Source: Ceratotherium simum simum
Lineage: Eukaryota; Chordata; Mammalia; Perissodactyla; Rhinocerotidae
NCBI RefSeq assembly: GCF_000283155.1
Contig: NW_004454177.1
Span: forward strand, 30,025,013-30,089,012
Direction of reading: 5' to 3'
Length of the DNA: 64,000 nucleotides
The position numbers and the translations under genes were made by a program. The notes beneath the pieces were generated by a model that was not told the DNA's origin, did no database searches, and saw only the letters and a list, made by a program, of their open reading frames with translations. The stretch's first letter is position 1. Every line of letters begins with the position of its first letter. Of this stretch, positions 1 to 9,810 are shown piece after piece.

Positions 1-154
1 AATAAAGGGGCATATATGGTGACAGATAAAAACTAGACTGTTGGTGATAAGCATGATGAGGTCTACACAGAAACTGAAATATAATAATGTATACCTGAAT
101 TTACACGATGCTATAAGCCAATATGATCTCAATAAAATAAAAAACAAAACAACC
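1..154 (+). mobile_element. L1 3' end, truncated by the window edge
   Basis: The text matches the 3' untranslated end of an old mammalian L1: a 'gataaaaactagactgttgg' stretch, then a 'cctcaataaaat'-like end running into an A-rich tail near 130-154. It is the tail of a LINE entering from the left. The short open frame starting at 41 lies within it and has no coding support. The subfamily was not determined. Confidence 0.6.
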
Positions 155-838
155 ATCTCAAAGAGATATCTATGCTTCCATGTTCATTGCAGCATTATTC
201 ATAATAGCCAAGGTATGGAAACAACCTAAGTGTCTCTCAATGGATGAATGGATCAAGAAAATGTTATATATATATATAACATATACATACACACCCACAC
301 ACACACACAATGGGATACTATTCAGCTTTTAAAAAGAAGGAAGTCCTGTCATGGTTGAACCTGGAAGACATTATGCTAAGTGAAATAAGCCAGACAGAGA
401 AAGACAAATGCTGCATGGTATCACTTATACATGGAATCTAAAAAGACAAAAATTGTAGAAAAACTCTCCTCTATACTCAGAAGAGTAGAAAGGTAGTTGC
501 CAGGGAATGGGGGGGGTGAGGAAATTTGGGAGAGTTTGATAAAAGGGTATAAACTTTCAATTATGAGATGAATAAAGTCTGAGGATCTGATGTATAGCAT
601 GGTGACTATAGTTGATTCATTATTGTATAATTGAAACTTGCTAAGAGAGTAGAACTTAAATGTTTTCAGAAAAAAAAAAAAAAACCCAAAGTTGAATATG
701 TGAGGTGATGGATGTGTTATTTAACTCGAAGGGGGGAATCCTTTCACAATATATACGTATATCAAATCATCACTTTGTATACTTTAAATATCTTACAATT
801 TATTTGTCAATTATATCTCAATAAAGCTAAAAAAATAT
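155..838 (+). mobile_element. L1 ORF2 C-terminus and 3' UTR
   Basis: This begins with the L1 ORF2 C-terminal text ('catgttcattgcagcatta'), continues through the 'ggaagacattatgctaagtg' segment, and ends in an L1M-type 3' UTR closing with 'ctcaataaagctaaaaaaat'. It is 5' truncated, sense on the plus strand, and lies directly after another L1 tail. A TA/CA microsatellite at about 262-310 and an A run at about 669-683 interrupt it. No functional ORF2 remains. Confidence 0.8.
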
Positions 839-1265
839 ATTTTTTGAATGATGCTACAAATAAATAAATACTCGTATACCTGCCCCGCCTACATACACAC
901 ATTAATTTATTATGCCACCTTCAGGAAGCCAAGGTTAACGTGTCTTGTTCATTGTTATATTCTCAGAGCTTGTCATAGTGCTTAGCATATGATAAACGCT
1001 CATTAAGTACTTATTGAAATTTTTATGGTCTTAGGTTATGGTATAATACAAGCTGAAATATAAAATGTGATGTTTTTAAAGCATGCAAAAAGTAAAATTG
1101 TGTTTGTCTTTTAAAAATTTACTAACCATCTAAACTACATGAAGAAAGAGAAACAAATCAAAAGTATGTTCTGTCATGTAGAACCTCTAAGGAGTTTGGT
1201 AACTGAAGGCACCAATTTCTTTGGAGGAGTTCTGAAGCATGACCTGCATATAAGGGAGAGATGGA
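839..1265. other. Unassigned AT-rich spacer
   Basis: No gene or repeat was recognised. A weak L2-like phrase ('gtgcttagcatatgataaac') occurs near 980-1010. Confidence 0.4.
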
Positions 1266-1416
1266 GATGAGATAAATGATGATGATGATGATGATGATGA
1301 AGATAGATAGATACATAGATGATGATGATGATAGATAGATAGATTAGATGATAGATTAGATAGATAGATAGATGATAGAGAGATAGATAGATAGATGATA
1401 GATCCATGATAGATAT
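1266..1416. repeat. GAT/GATA compound microsatellite
   Basis: Runs of gat triplets (about 1277-1300 and 1320-1332) alternate with gata tetramers (about 1302-1412). The overlapping minus-strand open frames rich in His, Ser, Ile and Tyr are translations of this repeat and are not genes. A tract of this kind is likely to vary in length between individuals. Confidence 0.95.
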
Positions 1417-2450
1417 ACAAAAATGTTATTTTGTTATATATTTAATTCTATTTCTTTTTTTCACTCTAAGCACTATGATTTTAAGTTCCACACTATTGGA
1501 AATGTGTACATTTAATCTATTGTATCTAACTTCTGCATAATATTTCCTGTTGTGTAATTGATGTATTTTACTTATCCATCTCCACTTATGGATACTCACA
1601 TTACCCCCTTCTCTCCACCAATACAAATAAGTCTTCTATGAGCATGCATATATGTGCCCTCTTATCAATATGTTACTACTGCTGCCATTCCAATTACTAC
1701 TTTTCCTGGATCACATAGGTTAGTGTGCTTATCTTGACTGATTCCAGAATGACTACCCCAGTCGAAACTTCCACTAGCAGAGCATGACAGTTCCTGTATC
1801 CCCACAACCCTTCCAAGCATTTGGCATTATTCAGCTTTTTAATTTTTCTGGTCTAATACCGTAGTTATAAGTGATATCACATTGCAATTTTAAAATCTAA
1901 TTTCCCTAATTACTAATAATTTTGAGCATCTCTTTACTTATTAGATTTTTGGTTTTCTTATTAAATTATCTGATCCATATCACTTGCTCGTTCTCCTAAT
2001 GAGATTACTGATTTTTCTTGCTCATTGCATGACTTCTTAGATATTTGATATTCTGTTTGTTTTTTTTTTCATTTTAAACATTGCAATTCTCTTATCCATG
2101 TGCATCATCTCTTAACTTGGTTTATGGTATCCTTCAGTGAACAAAAATCTCTTATTTTGATGTAACTGAATTCAACTTTTTAATCTAAAAGTTTATGCTT
2201 TTGAAATTTTGTTGAAGTTGTTTTCAACCCATAGAGCGCAAAAGCATTTTCCTCTATTTTCATTTATTAACTTTATATTTTTACCTCTCTTGCTTAGATC
2301 TTCTATTCCCCTAGACTCTACCTTGATCTATAGTGTTAGTAACAATCCAGTTTTAATTTTCTCCATGGATAGATCTAGTTTTCCAAACATCATCCTAAAC
2401 AAGCTCACATTATTATTTTGATGCTCACTTTACTCTTTAAAGGTATAAGG
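1417..2450 (-). mobile_element. Old L1 fragment, antisense
   Basis: The plus strand reads as decayed reverse-complement L1 ORF2/3' sequence, including 'ttccactagcagagcatgac', 'gagcatctctttacttatta' and 'ttgttgaagttgttttcaac'. T-richness and phrase order fit an antisense LINE. Stops occur in all frames. Both edges are approximate. Confidence 0.65.
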
Positions 2451-3690
2451 ATGAAATCCAGAGAAAATTATTCTAAATGCTTCCAGAGTGTTGGAGAACA
2501 GGTTATATACAAAGGAATGAGACTAAGAATAATACATGGACTCCTGAATATGACATGTATGCTAAAAGAAATAGGATAAATACTCTCAAATTTTTCCGGA
2601 AAAGTAATTTTCCACTTAGGAAATCAAAATATCAGATGAGTTGAATATAGAATAAAGATAATTCCAGATTTATAAGCACTCAGAATATATACATCACATA
2701 CATACTTTCTCAGATGGAATTAGAGAATATGCCCTTCAAAACAAGGGAGTTAACCAAAAAGGAAAAAGTCATAGATTATGGCAGAATATTCAATCCAGAA
2801 GAGTAGCAACTAGAAGTTCCAGGATGAATTGTATCTAGAAAGCAACAATTTCAGATTAAAGCATTAGACAAGATGGCTCAAAACCAATCCAAACAAAACA
2901 AAACATGGGAGAAAGGGAAGAGCTGAGAGAAGAATATGATAAAATTATATTTTGAAAGTGAAAAGAAGGAAAGTGTATCACCCTAAAACTTAGTTACAAA
3001 CATCTTATGAGTTCACAGGTTGGTTGAGTGATTCTGCTGTTATTGTCTTCAGTTGGTCATCAGGTCAGCTAAAGGCTGGAAGGGCAAGAATGGTTAGAGC
3101 GGGGACCACTTGGTTTTGATCCACAAAGTCTCGCATTCTACAGCGGGCTAGACAGGGCTCATTCTCACGGCAATGGTAGGGATCCAAGATAGGAAGTAGA
3201 ATTGTCCCAGTTCTTTCTCAAGCCTCTCTTTGCGTCAATTTTGCTAAAGTCCAGTGTAAAAGGTTGTACAGCCAAGCTCAGAGTCGATATGAGAAGTTAT
3301 TTCCAAAGGGTATGAACATAGCAAGGTGTAAAAATTGGGTCCTGCAATACAATAAAGCTACCACAAAATGTGCAAGTGGTGCAGAATAGTTTAATCTTCT
3401 ACTATTGTAAGTTGAAGGAAGGAAGATAATCTTAAAATTGATAAGTCAAGAAAAAGCAATATAAACATTTTAATTAGAGATATAGGGGATGATCCTGGAA
3501 GAAACCAATTAAAGAGTTAATAGAATTTGCCTCAGAAGCTGCATTTGAAGGATGGAAAAGCTGGGACGGGGGATAACTGTTTTCACAGAAGACTTTAAGT
3601 ACTTTGATTTTTAAAAAATAATGTGCATTAATTACTTAAATTAAAATATAAAATTATTAATAAATAATAAATTTTAAATATTAGAAATTA
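2451..3690 (+). mobile_element. L1/HAL1-like fragment split by an LTR
   Basis: The sequence on both sides of the LTR at 2974-3365 resembles an old L1-like element in sense orientation. Phrases such as 'caaaacaagggagttaacca' lie on the left. A 3' UTR-like stretch leads to an A/T-rich end near 3600-3690 on the right. Assignment to L1 rather than HAL1 is uncertain, and no open frame survives. Confidence 0.5.
2974..3365 (-). mobile_element. MaLR (MLT1-type) solo LTR, antisense
   Basis: It starts 'tgtatcaccctaaaactta' and ends 'gctaccaca', giving the TG...CA termini of an LTR. The interior has the 'gttggttgagtgattctgct' and 'tcaagcctctctttgcgtc' phrases of antisense MLT1-like LTRs. The length of 392 bp fits the family. 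The flanking 5-mers (gaaag/aaatg) match only partly, as expected for an old insertion. No internal MaLR sequence is attached. Confidence 0.65.
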
Positions 3691-4369
3691 TGAATAAAGA
3701 AAGCCATCTCTCTTAAGAAAAATGTTCATTTGTCTCAAAAAAGCTAGTAAGAAAATATTTCAAAAGAAGGACTATGGCATTGTCTTCAGCACAAGTCAGA
3801 AAAGCAACATCTTGAAAAGAGTATAAATACTGTATCTGAATTATTTAAAAAGAATATCTATAAAAATGTCTGTGGGGGGGAAAAAACACAGAATTTGTGT
3901 ATGAGAAATATAAATCAAAACTAACCAGCATTTTCTATCCTGTTAAAGCCAAAAGGGCCAAAAAGTTGTAGTGCATATAATATAGTAGCAAATAACTTGG
4001 AGCTCCATAAGAGAACAACAGAACAAATGATTTTAGTGCCAAGAGAGTCATCTACAACATGGAGTGTTCAGCTAAGGACACAAAGATTTCTGTGGATTTC
4101 TTTTACTCACCATTGTTGATGCTGCCAATAGAAGTCACTGACAGAGTACTATTCGTTTTGCCCAAAAATACATTTATGTAATCTGGGTATTTCACTTTAC
4201 GATATTAACAAAATGTAAGCTAATTGGGATAAGTAAACTTCCCATTCCTAAGAACATCTGATACTTTGGAAAACAGTGCCATTTTGATTTCTATGTTTCT
4301 AACATTATTCCCTCTATGTATCCACATTGATATTGTGTTAGAACTATCCCTAAATATTTAAAATGTATT
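3691..4369. other. Unassigned spacer
   Basis: No coding frame or repeat family was recognised. A minus-strand gtgagt-type donor motif at about 4106-4111 stands alone, with no convincing acceptor partner. Confidence 0.4.
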
Positions 4370-4530
4370 ACGATTACTTGTGTAGACATGTGCCTCCCCT
4401 ACTCGGCTATGATTTCTTTAAAGCTGGAAACTACTCATTTTAGAATCTCAAGCATTTAGCACAGCGCCTGTCACGCAGTAGGTACTAGTACAACTTGACT
4501 GAATAAATAAAACAATAAGGAAATGAATTA
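4370..4530 (+). mobile_element. L2 3' end
   Basis: It contains the L2 3' hallmark order: a 'gctatgatttctttaaagct' segment, then 'tttagcacagcgcctgtcac', 'gtaggtactagta', and a gaataaataaa tail. Sense orientation. Confidence 0.75.
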
Positions 4531-4544
4531 TCATGCCTGAACAA

Positions 4545-4690
4545 CTACAAGTCATTTAGTAGTGAATGAACTGCAACTGTTGGGAAACCTGTATTAAGCA
4601 TCTGCTCTATGTAAGGCACTATTTTTGAGAAACAGAGAGCAAAAATCATAATCCTTCCCATCAAGCAATTTACACTTTAGGAGAAAGCAA
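4545..4690 (-). mobile_element. L2 3' fragment, antisense
   Basis: The plus strand reads as an antisense L2 end: 'attaagcatctgctctatgt', 'aaggcactattttt' and 'caatttacactttaggag'. It lies beside a sense L2 end, so two independent fragments are likely. Confidence 0.55.
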
Positions 4691-4707
4691 CAAACATCTC
4701 TTAATTA

Positions 4708-5040
4708 CAATCGGCCCTCCATATCCATGGGTTTTGCATCCATGGATTAAACCAACCTGGATCAAAAGGCCTACAATGGTTAGTCTGTACTGAACATGTA
4801 CAGACTTCTTTTTCTTGTCATTATTCCCTAAACAGTATAACTACTTACATAACATTTACATTGTATTAGGTATTATATGTAATCTAGAGATGATTTAAAG
4901 TATGCAGGAGGATGTGCATAGGTTATATGCAAATACTACTGCCATTTTATATAAAGGACTGGAGCATCTGTGGATTTTGGTATCTGTGGAGGGGCTGGGA
5001 GTCCTGGAACTAATCCCCCACAGATACCGAGGGAGGACTG
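4708..5040. mobile_element. Tigger/pogo-type non-autonomous DNA transposon (about 333 bp)
   Basis: The ends read 'caatcggccctccatatcc' and, at the right, 'gataccgagggaggactg', which form imperfect inverted repeats. Direct TA dinucleotides flank it at 4706-4707 and 5041-5042, the target duplication of the Tc1/mariner-pogo superfamily. The interior phrases 'taatctagagatgatttaaa' and 'ggttatatgcaaatactac' are characteristic of this mammalian family. No transposase remains. Confidence 0.85.
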
Positions 5041-5042
5041 TA

Positions 5043-5444
5043 TTAGCTTTCAAGTGGCTTCTAATGCTGGGTTAGATCTCAAAGGGTCCTGGAAAGCCCT
5101 TCATCAGATGGAGAGCATAAGGGATTGATTACAAATGGTTTGCACAGTTGTGGTAATCTCTTGGGAAACTCAGAATGAATGTGAGTACAATATACAATTC
5201 TGTAGAATTTCTCTGAACTTTATACTAACTTTTTAATTATTGTCTACTCTTTGTTAAGTATGCTTGCATGCAGAGAGCCCCAAAGTAAATCTCTGGAAGC
5301 CCCAAAAAGTTGTTCATAAAAGTGATCATCAATAATGATGATTCTCTCAGCTTTACTCACTTTTTATCATTCTTTGAAAAGTAAAATGTAGAAAGCAACT
5401 GATTATTTGTCTTTTCTATTTACTGGTAGACTATTTAATCCTCC
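5043..5444. other. Unassigned spacer
   Basis: Nothing recognisable beyond single-copy-looking AT-rich DNA. Confidence 0.4.
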
Positions 5445-5575
5445 TGGACTGAAGTTGGAGATAGAAGGACAAAGGTTCTACTTGCTACCTGTGGGGCATT
5501 TGATCTTGGAATGTATCAGTTTCCTTAAGTGTAAAATGGAAACTGAAATATTAATGTTGCCCACCTCACACATAT
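5445..5575 (+). mobile_element. MIR fragment
   Basis: It carries the MIR core order 'catttgatcttgg', 'tcagtttccttaagtgtaaa' and 'gttgcccacctcac'. Sense orientation, truncated at both ends. Confidence 0.6.
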
Positions 5576-5577
5576 AG

Positions 5578-5830
5578 TAGGCAGTATAGTATAGTGGTGG
5601 AACATGAACTTTTCAGCTAGACAGATGAAAAAGGTCTTCATTCTTTCTAGATGTGTGATCTTGAAAAATTAATTAATCCATTTGATCCTCAATTACCTTA
5701 TCTAAGAAAATGCAGTTAATAAAAACTTACCCATATCATCATTCGAAGGATTAAATATGATATTTTTAGAGTGCTTGGCAAAGTGCTTTGTATATAAAAT
5801 AATGACTAAATAAGTGATGGTTGTTAATAT
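5578..5830 (+). mobile_element. MIR, near full length
   Basis: It begins 'gtagtaggcagtatagtata', passes through 'gatgtgtgatcttgaaaaat' and 'cattcgaaggattaaatatg', and ends at 'agtgcttggcaaagtgcttt'. This is the complete MIR order from tRNA-like head to 3' end, about 250 bp. Confidence 0.8.
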
Positions 5831-7567
5831 TCATATTAATAATGTATATGACAGGTCTTTATAAAGAGTAACAATTTTACGCGTTTACTAATTTTTAGCA
5901 ATTAATTTTAGTAATTTTTAGTAATTAAGGATTAGATAATTTGGTTTATTAAAATTTTTAGGACTTCTAACTTGTATAACAAAAAGGAACTATACAATTG
6001 ATCAGATATTTTGGAATGATAGTCTACTATGTGATTGATGTACTGGTATTTCTAGAAGAAGAAAAGCTTCCAGATTTTCAGCTAAAACAAAGAGGAAGAA
6101 TTTTCTTGAAAATTTGGAAATGGACAAAGAGGGGCACACAGGTAAATACTGTCATATTGCATTTTGATTTTAAAAGTATATGTCATCTCAAGAATAATAA
6201 CTTCAAAAGTTTTGTGTGTTTAATGAGATGATGTATGCAAACATCCAGCATTTTCTTGATATTGTAATAACTATGGATTATTCAATTTTTTCCAAACTTG
6301 TATGTAACTGAGCTCTTTATAATAATTCTTTGATGTTCAACTCAGCTATATTTTTATCCATAAATATCCATTCTATATGCCCAACATTTGGCTAAGCACT
6401 GGGGACCCAATGATGAGAAAGACAGGCAAGTTCTCTATCTACATTAAGCCTAAATTCCAATCAATAACTTAAGAAGGTTTTTCGACTTCTTGTCTCATAA
6501 ATATTTTGCTAGCTTATTAATTTTTGTGTCATCACAACAAATATTATACTCCTAATACTTGAAATGTACGGTAGCCACAAAGAGATTTCATCCCTGCTCA
6601 GCAATTAAATATAAAATAGCAACACATAGTTGCATATGCCAAATGTAGTTGACAATATGATTGATTTTTAAAGGGGTCAGACAATATGAATGATTTTTTA
6701 AAGGGTCAGAAGTCTTAGTACATAATAGTTGACAGAGTTTTTAAGGGATTTTCATTTTAATTGTCATGGAGGATTTTTTTTTAGGAGAAATTTGTTGAAA
6801 ACGTACTTTATGGATATATTCCATAATGGAAATCTTTTATATAAACATGCACAATATGTTACCAACTCATAATATGATTATTGCCTTGAATTGATATCGG
6901 CATGCTCTAGGGCTATAAGAAAAGCATATAATGTTCTGAAGTCTTTCTTTAAATTAGATATATAGTGAAATTCAGTGAAATAAGAATGGTTAGGTGTCGT
7001 GCATCATGCATAATGAAAATTTCCGCTCTTGAGTCTGTGGTTTGATGGGCCGATGAAAACTTTATGACAGCTTTGCTTCTTAACTTTGCCTCATGACTAA
7101 AGAAAAATGACCCTCTATCTAGTTCACTGAGATGACCTCAATTTCAACTCTTGTTCTATCAATATCAGTACACATTGATAGGGGATTTAGATTTAAATAT
7201 TCTCAGAGTTACTATATATGTCTGAATATTGCACCTCTTTTAACTGTACTTTAATATTCTTTATTTTAATGCAAAATGATGGCATGATATGTTATTCCAT
7301 TCAGATTTATTAAAATCAATTCAAAGTAGGATATTTAAGTTAAAAAAATTAAACCACATTCAAACCAAATGAAAAAAGTTTTACCATCACAGACCTTAGA
7401 AACAATTTTCAAAGGCTTGAAGTTTGTTGTTAGCAAGGCAGATCAATACTTTTATATCTGTGTTTTTATTTTAAATAGGTCCATCTAAAAATATATTTTT
7501 AATTTTTAAAAGAGTAAAAACTAACCAGAATTATGTAATGATCTCTTAACTATTAAATAATGCTAAA
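5831..7567. other. Mostly unassigned AT-rich tract
   Basis: It holds a splice-bounded candidate (5962-6141), an antisense L2 fragment near 6360-6470 ('ggctaagcactggggaccca') and a 29-bp tandem duplication at 6652-6709. Nothing else could be assigned. Confidence 0.45.
6652..6709. repeat. 29-bp tandem duplication, two copies
   Basis: Units 6652-6680 and 6681-6709 both begin 'acaatatga' and end 'gtcag'. They differ at only a few positions, mainly in the lengths of the T, A and G runs. Confidence 0.85.
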
Positions 7568-7582
7568 TGGAATCTAATTTTT

Positions 7583-7899
7583 TTTTTTTTTTTTGCTGAG
7601 GAAGATGGGCCCTGGGCTAACATTCACGCCCATCTTCCTCCACTTTATATGGGATGCCGCCACAGCATGGCTTGACAAGCAGTGCTTTGTTGTGCGCCTG
7701 GGATCCGAACCTGCCAACCCCAGGCTGCCACAGTGGAGCGGCTCACTTAACCGCTAGGCCACCGATCCGAACCTGCCAACCCCAGGCTGCCACAGTGGAG
7801 CGGCTCACTTAACCGCTAGGCCACCGATCCGAACCTGCCAACCCCAGGCTGCCACAGTGGAGCGGCTCACTTAACCGCTAGGCCACCGGCCCGGCCCCC
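7583..7899 (-). mobile_element. ERE SINE with triplicated promoter head
   Basis: This equid-type tRNA-derived SINE is antisense: a T run (minus-strand A tail) at about 7578-7595, the 'ggaagatgggccctgggcta' body, then the tRNA-like head ending in 'ggcccggcccc'. A 15-bp target duplication, TGGAATCTAATTTTT, flanks it at 7568-7582 and 7900-7914. The head is unusual: a 62-bp block is repeated exactly three times (7702-7763, 7764-7825, 7826-7887). On the minus strand each block contains a B-box-like element (complement of 7702-7711 in the first) and an A-box-like element (complement of 7751-7761). Ordinary ERE copies elsewhere in the window have one. Confidence 0.93.
7702..7887 (-). repeat. Three perfect 62-bp tandem copies of the SINE pol III promoter
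   Basis: The three units have no mismatches relative to each other. Each spans the interval from B box to A box on the minus strand. Perfect identity inside an otherwise somewhat diverged SINE implies recent tandem amplification, or an assembly artefact. Confidence 0.95.
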
Positions 7900-7914
7900 T
7901 GGAATCTAATTTTT

Positions 7915-8594
7915 AAAAACTAAATTTTCACTTTGCTCTGTGACTTTCCTACAAACAAAATATACGGAATGGAAGGGTATTCCAAAGATACGTATGGAAA
8001 TCAGAAAGGAGATATATTGATTTTCAAATAAAATGTAGACTATTAAAATAAAAACTTATTTTGTACCTCATTATTTTTCTCTTTTGCTCATCTGTCTTAC
8101 TGTACCCCTTATCCAGCAGAAACCCAAGTCTTAATAAATTCATCTATCTGCCTTCTCAATGACTGAGTCTGCACAGCTAAGTACTTCTCAACCAGGAAAA
8201 GTACGACTATGAATTATTTAACCAGCGCCCTGGCAATCTTATACAATTTTCAAGTGAATTGACTTTCTTTGTAAAATGGAACTATTTCTGGAACCTACCA
8301 GCAGTGGATTGAATGGTAGCCCCCAACAAGATACACTCCTACCATCCAAGATCTATGTACATAAGTATTCAATTCCAGTATGCACGTGAGTGATTTCAGA
8401 ATTACTAACCTGTACGTCCATGAGAAACTGTCTTATTAACCAGAGAACAGTGCTTATGTTCAGTTCTTTTGCTTTTAGTTTTATAGTCTCCACTCATATC
8501 CAAAGTTACTTAGATCAACACATTTTTCCACTACCCCTTCAGTGAGGTTACTTCATTCATTTGTAATATAGGTAGATTCTTTTGTTATAGCCTA
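7915..8594. other. Unassigned spacer
   Basis: No gene or repeat was recognised. Confidence 0.4.
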
Positions 8595-9123
8595 TGTGAT
8601 GGTTAATTTTATGTGTCAACTTGATTGGATCACAGGGTGCCCAAACATTATTAGCCAAACATTATTCTGAGTGTGTCTGTGAGGATTTTTCTGGATGATA
8701 TTAACATTTGAATTCGTTGACTGAGGAAAGCAGATTGCCCTTGCTAGTGTGGATGGGCCTCATCCAATCAACTGAAGACAGGAATTAAACAAAAAAGCTT
8801 AGTAAGAGGGAATTCCTCCTGCCTGAATGATTGAGCTGGAATATTCATCTTTTCCAGCCTTGAGACTCAGACTGAAACATCGGCTTGGTTCTCAAACATG
8901 CTTGCTTTCAGAATGAAATTTAAAACATTGGCTCTCCTGGTTCTCAAGCAATCTGACTCAGACTGGAACTACACATCAGCTCTCCTGGGTCTTCATGTCT
9001 CCAGCTTGCTGACTACAGATCTTAGGACTTCTCAGCCTCCGTAATTACATGAGTCAATTCATTATAATAAAACTCTTTATATATCTCCTATTGTTTTGTT
9101 TCTCTTGAGAACTCTGATTCATA
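8595..9123 (+). mobile_element. LTR of ERVL/MLT2-like type
   Basis: It begins 'tgtgatggttaattttatgt' and proceeds through 'attattctgagtgtgtctgt', 'gatgggcctcatccaatcaa' and 'gtaagagggaattcctcctg'. It ends with an AATAAA-like 'aataaaactctttata' and 'ctcttgagaactctgattc'. Both the order and the length (about 529 bp) fit this widespread mammalian LTR. The name MLT2-like is from memory. An inner segment around 8880-9000 appears partly duplicated, with 'actcagactg' phrases repeated. No internal provirus is attached. Confidence 0.7.
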
Positions 9124-9149
9124 TAGTCTGAATTCCCTCATAGACTCCC

Positions 9150-9810
9150 CCAACTTTCTAAATGAATCATTTATTTGCTTATATTAAGATTTATTCTTTG
9201 TGCTGTAAAGGTCTATGGGCTTTGACAAAAACATAGTGTCATGTAAGTCATGTGTCCACAATTACAGTATCATACAGACAAGTTAAAGTATCTTTTAAAA
9301 AGTTCTCCATTTTCACATATTCAACCTTCTCTCTTCCCTAAACGCCTAGCAACCACTGATCCGTTTATCGTCTCTATAGTTATGTCTCTTCCAGAATGTC
9401 AAATAAATGAAATCATATAGTATGTAACATTTTCAGTTTGACTTCTTTCATTTAGCATTATTCCCTTAAGATTTATCCATGTTTTTGCATAGCTTGGTAG
9501 CTCATTCTTTTACATTGCTGAATAGTACCACATTGTTTGGCTATATCACAAGTTTATTTATCCACTCACCTATTGAAGGACATCTTGGTTGCTTCCAGTT
9601 TTTGACGATTAGGAACAAAGGCACTATAAAACTTTGTGTGCAGGTTTTTGTGTGGACATAAGTTTTCAAGTCAGTTGACTAAATAACTATCAGCACAATT
9701 ATTGGATTGATGATAGGATTATGTTTAGCTTTTTTAAGAAACTGCCAAATTGTCTTCCAAAGCATCTGTACCAATTTGTATTACCAACCGCAATGAGTGA
9801 GAGTTTTCAT
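9150..9810 (-). mobile_element. L1 3' region, antisense
   Basis: The plus strand carries the antisense L1 hallmarks 'gcaaccactgatccgtttat', 'tttcatttagcattattccc', 'tatccatgtttttgcatagc' and 'aaactgccaaattgtcttcc'. It lies just after the LTR. The frame at 9479-9661 is an artefact of this element. Confidence 0.85.

Noticed and set aside
1174..1420. Two overlapping 77-codon frames rich in Ile/Tyr/Ser/His
   Set aside because: They are translations of the GAT/GATA microsatellite.
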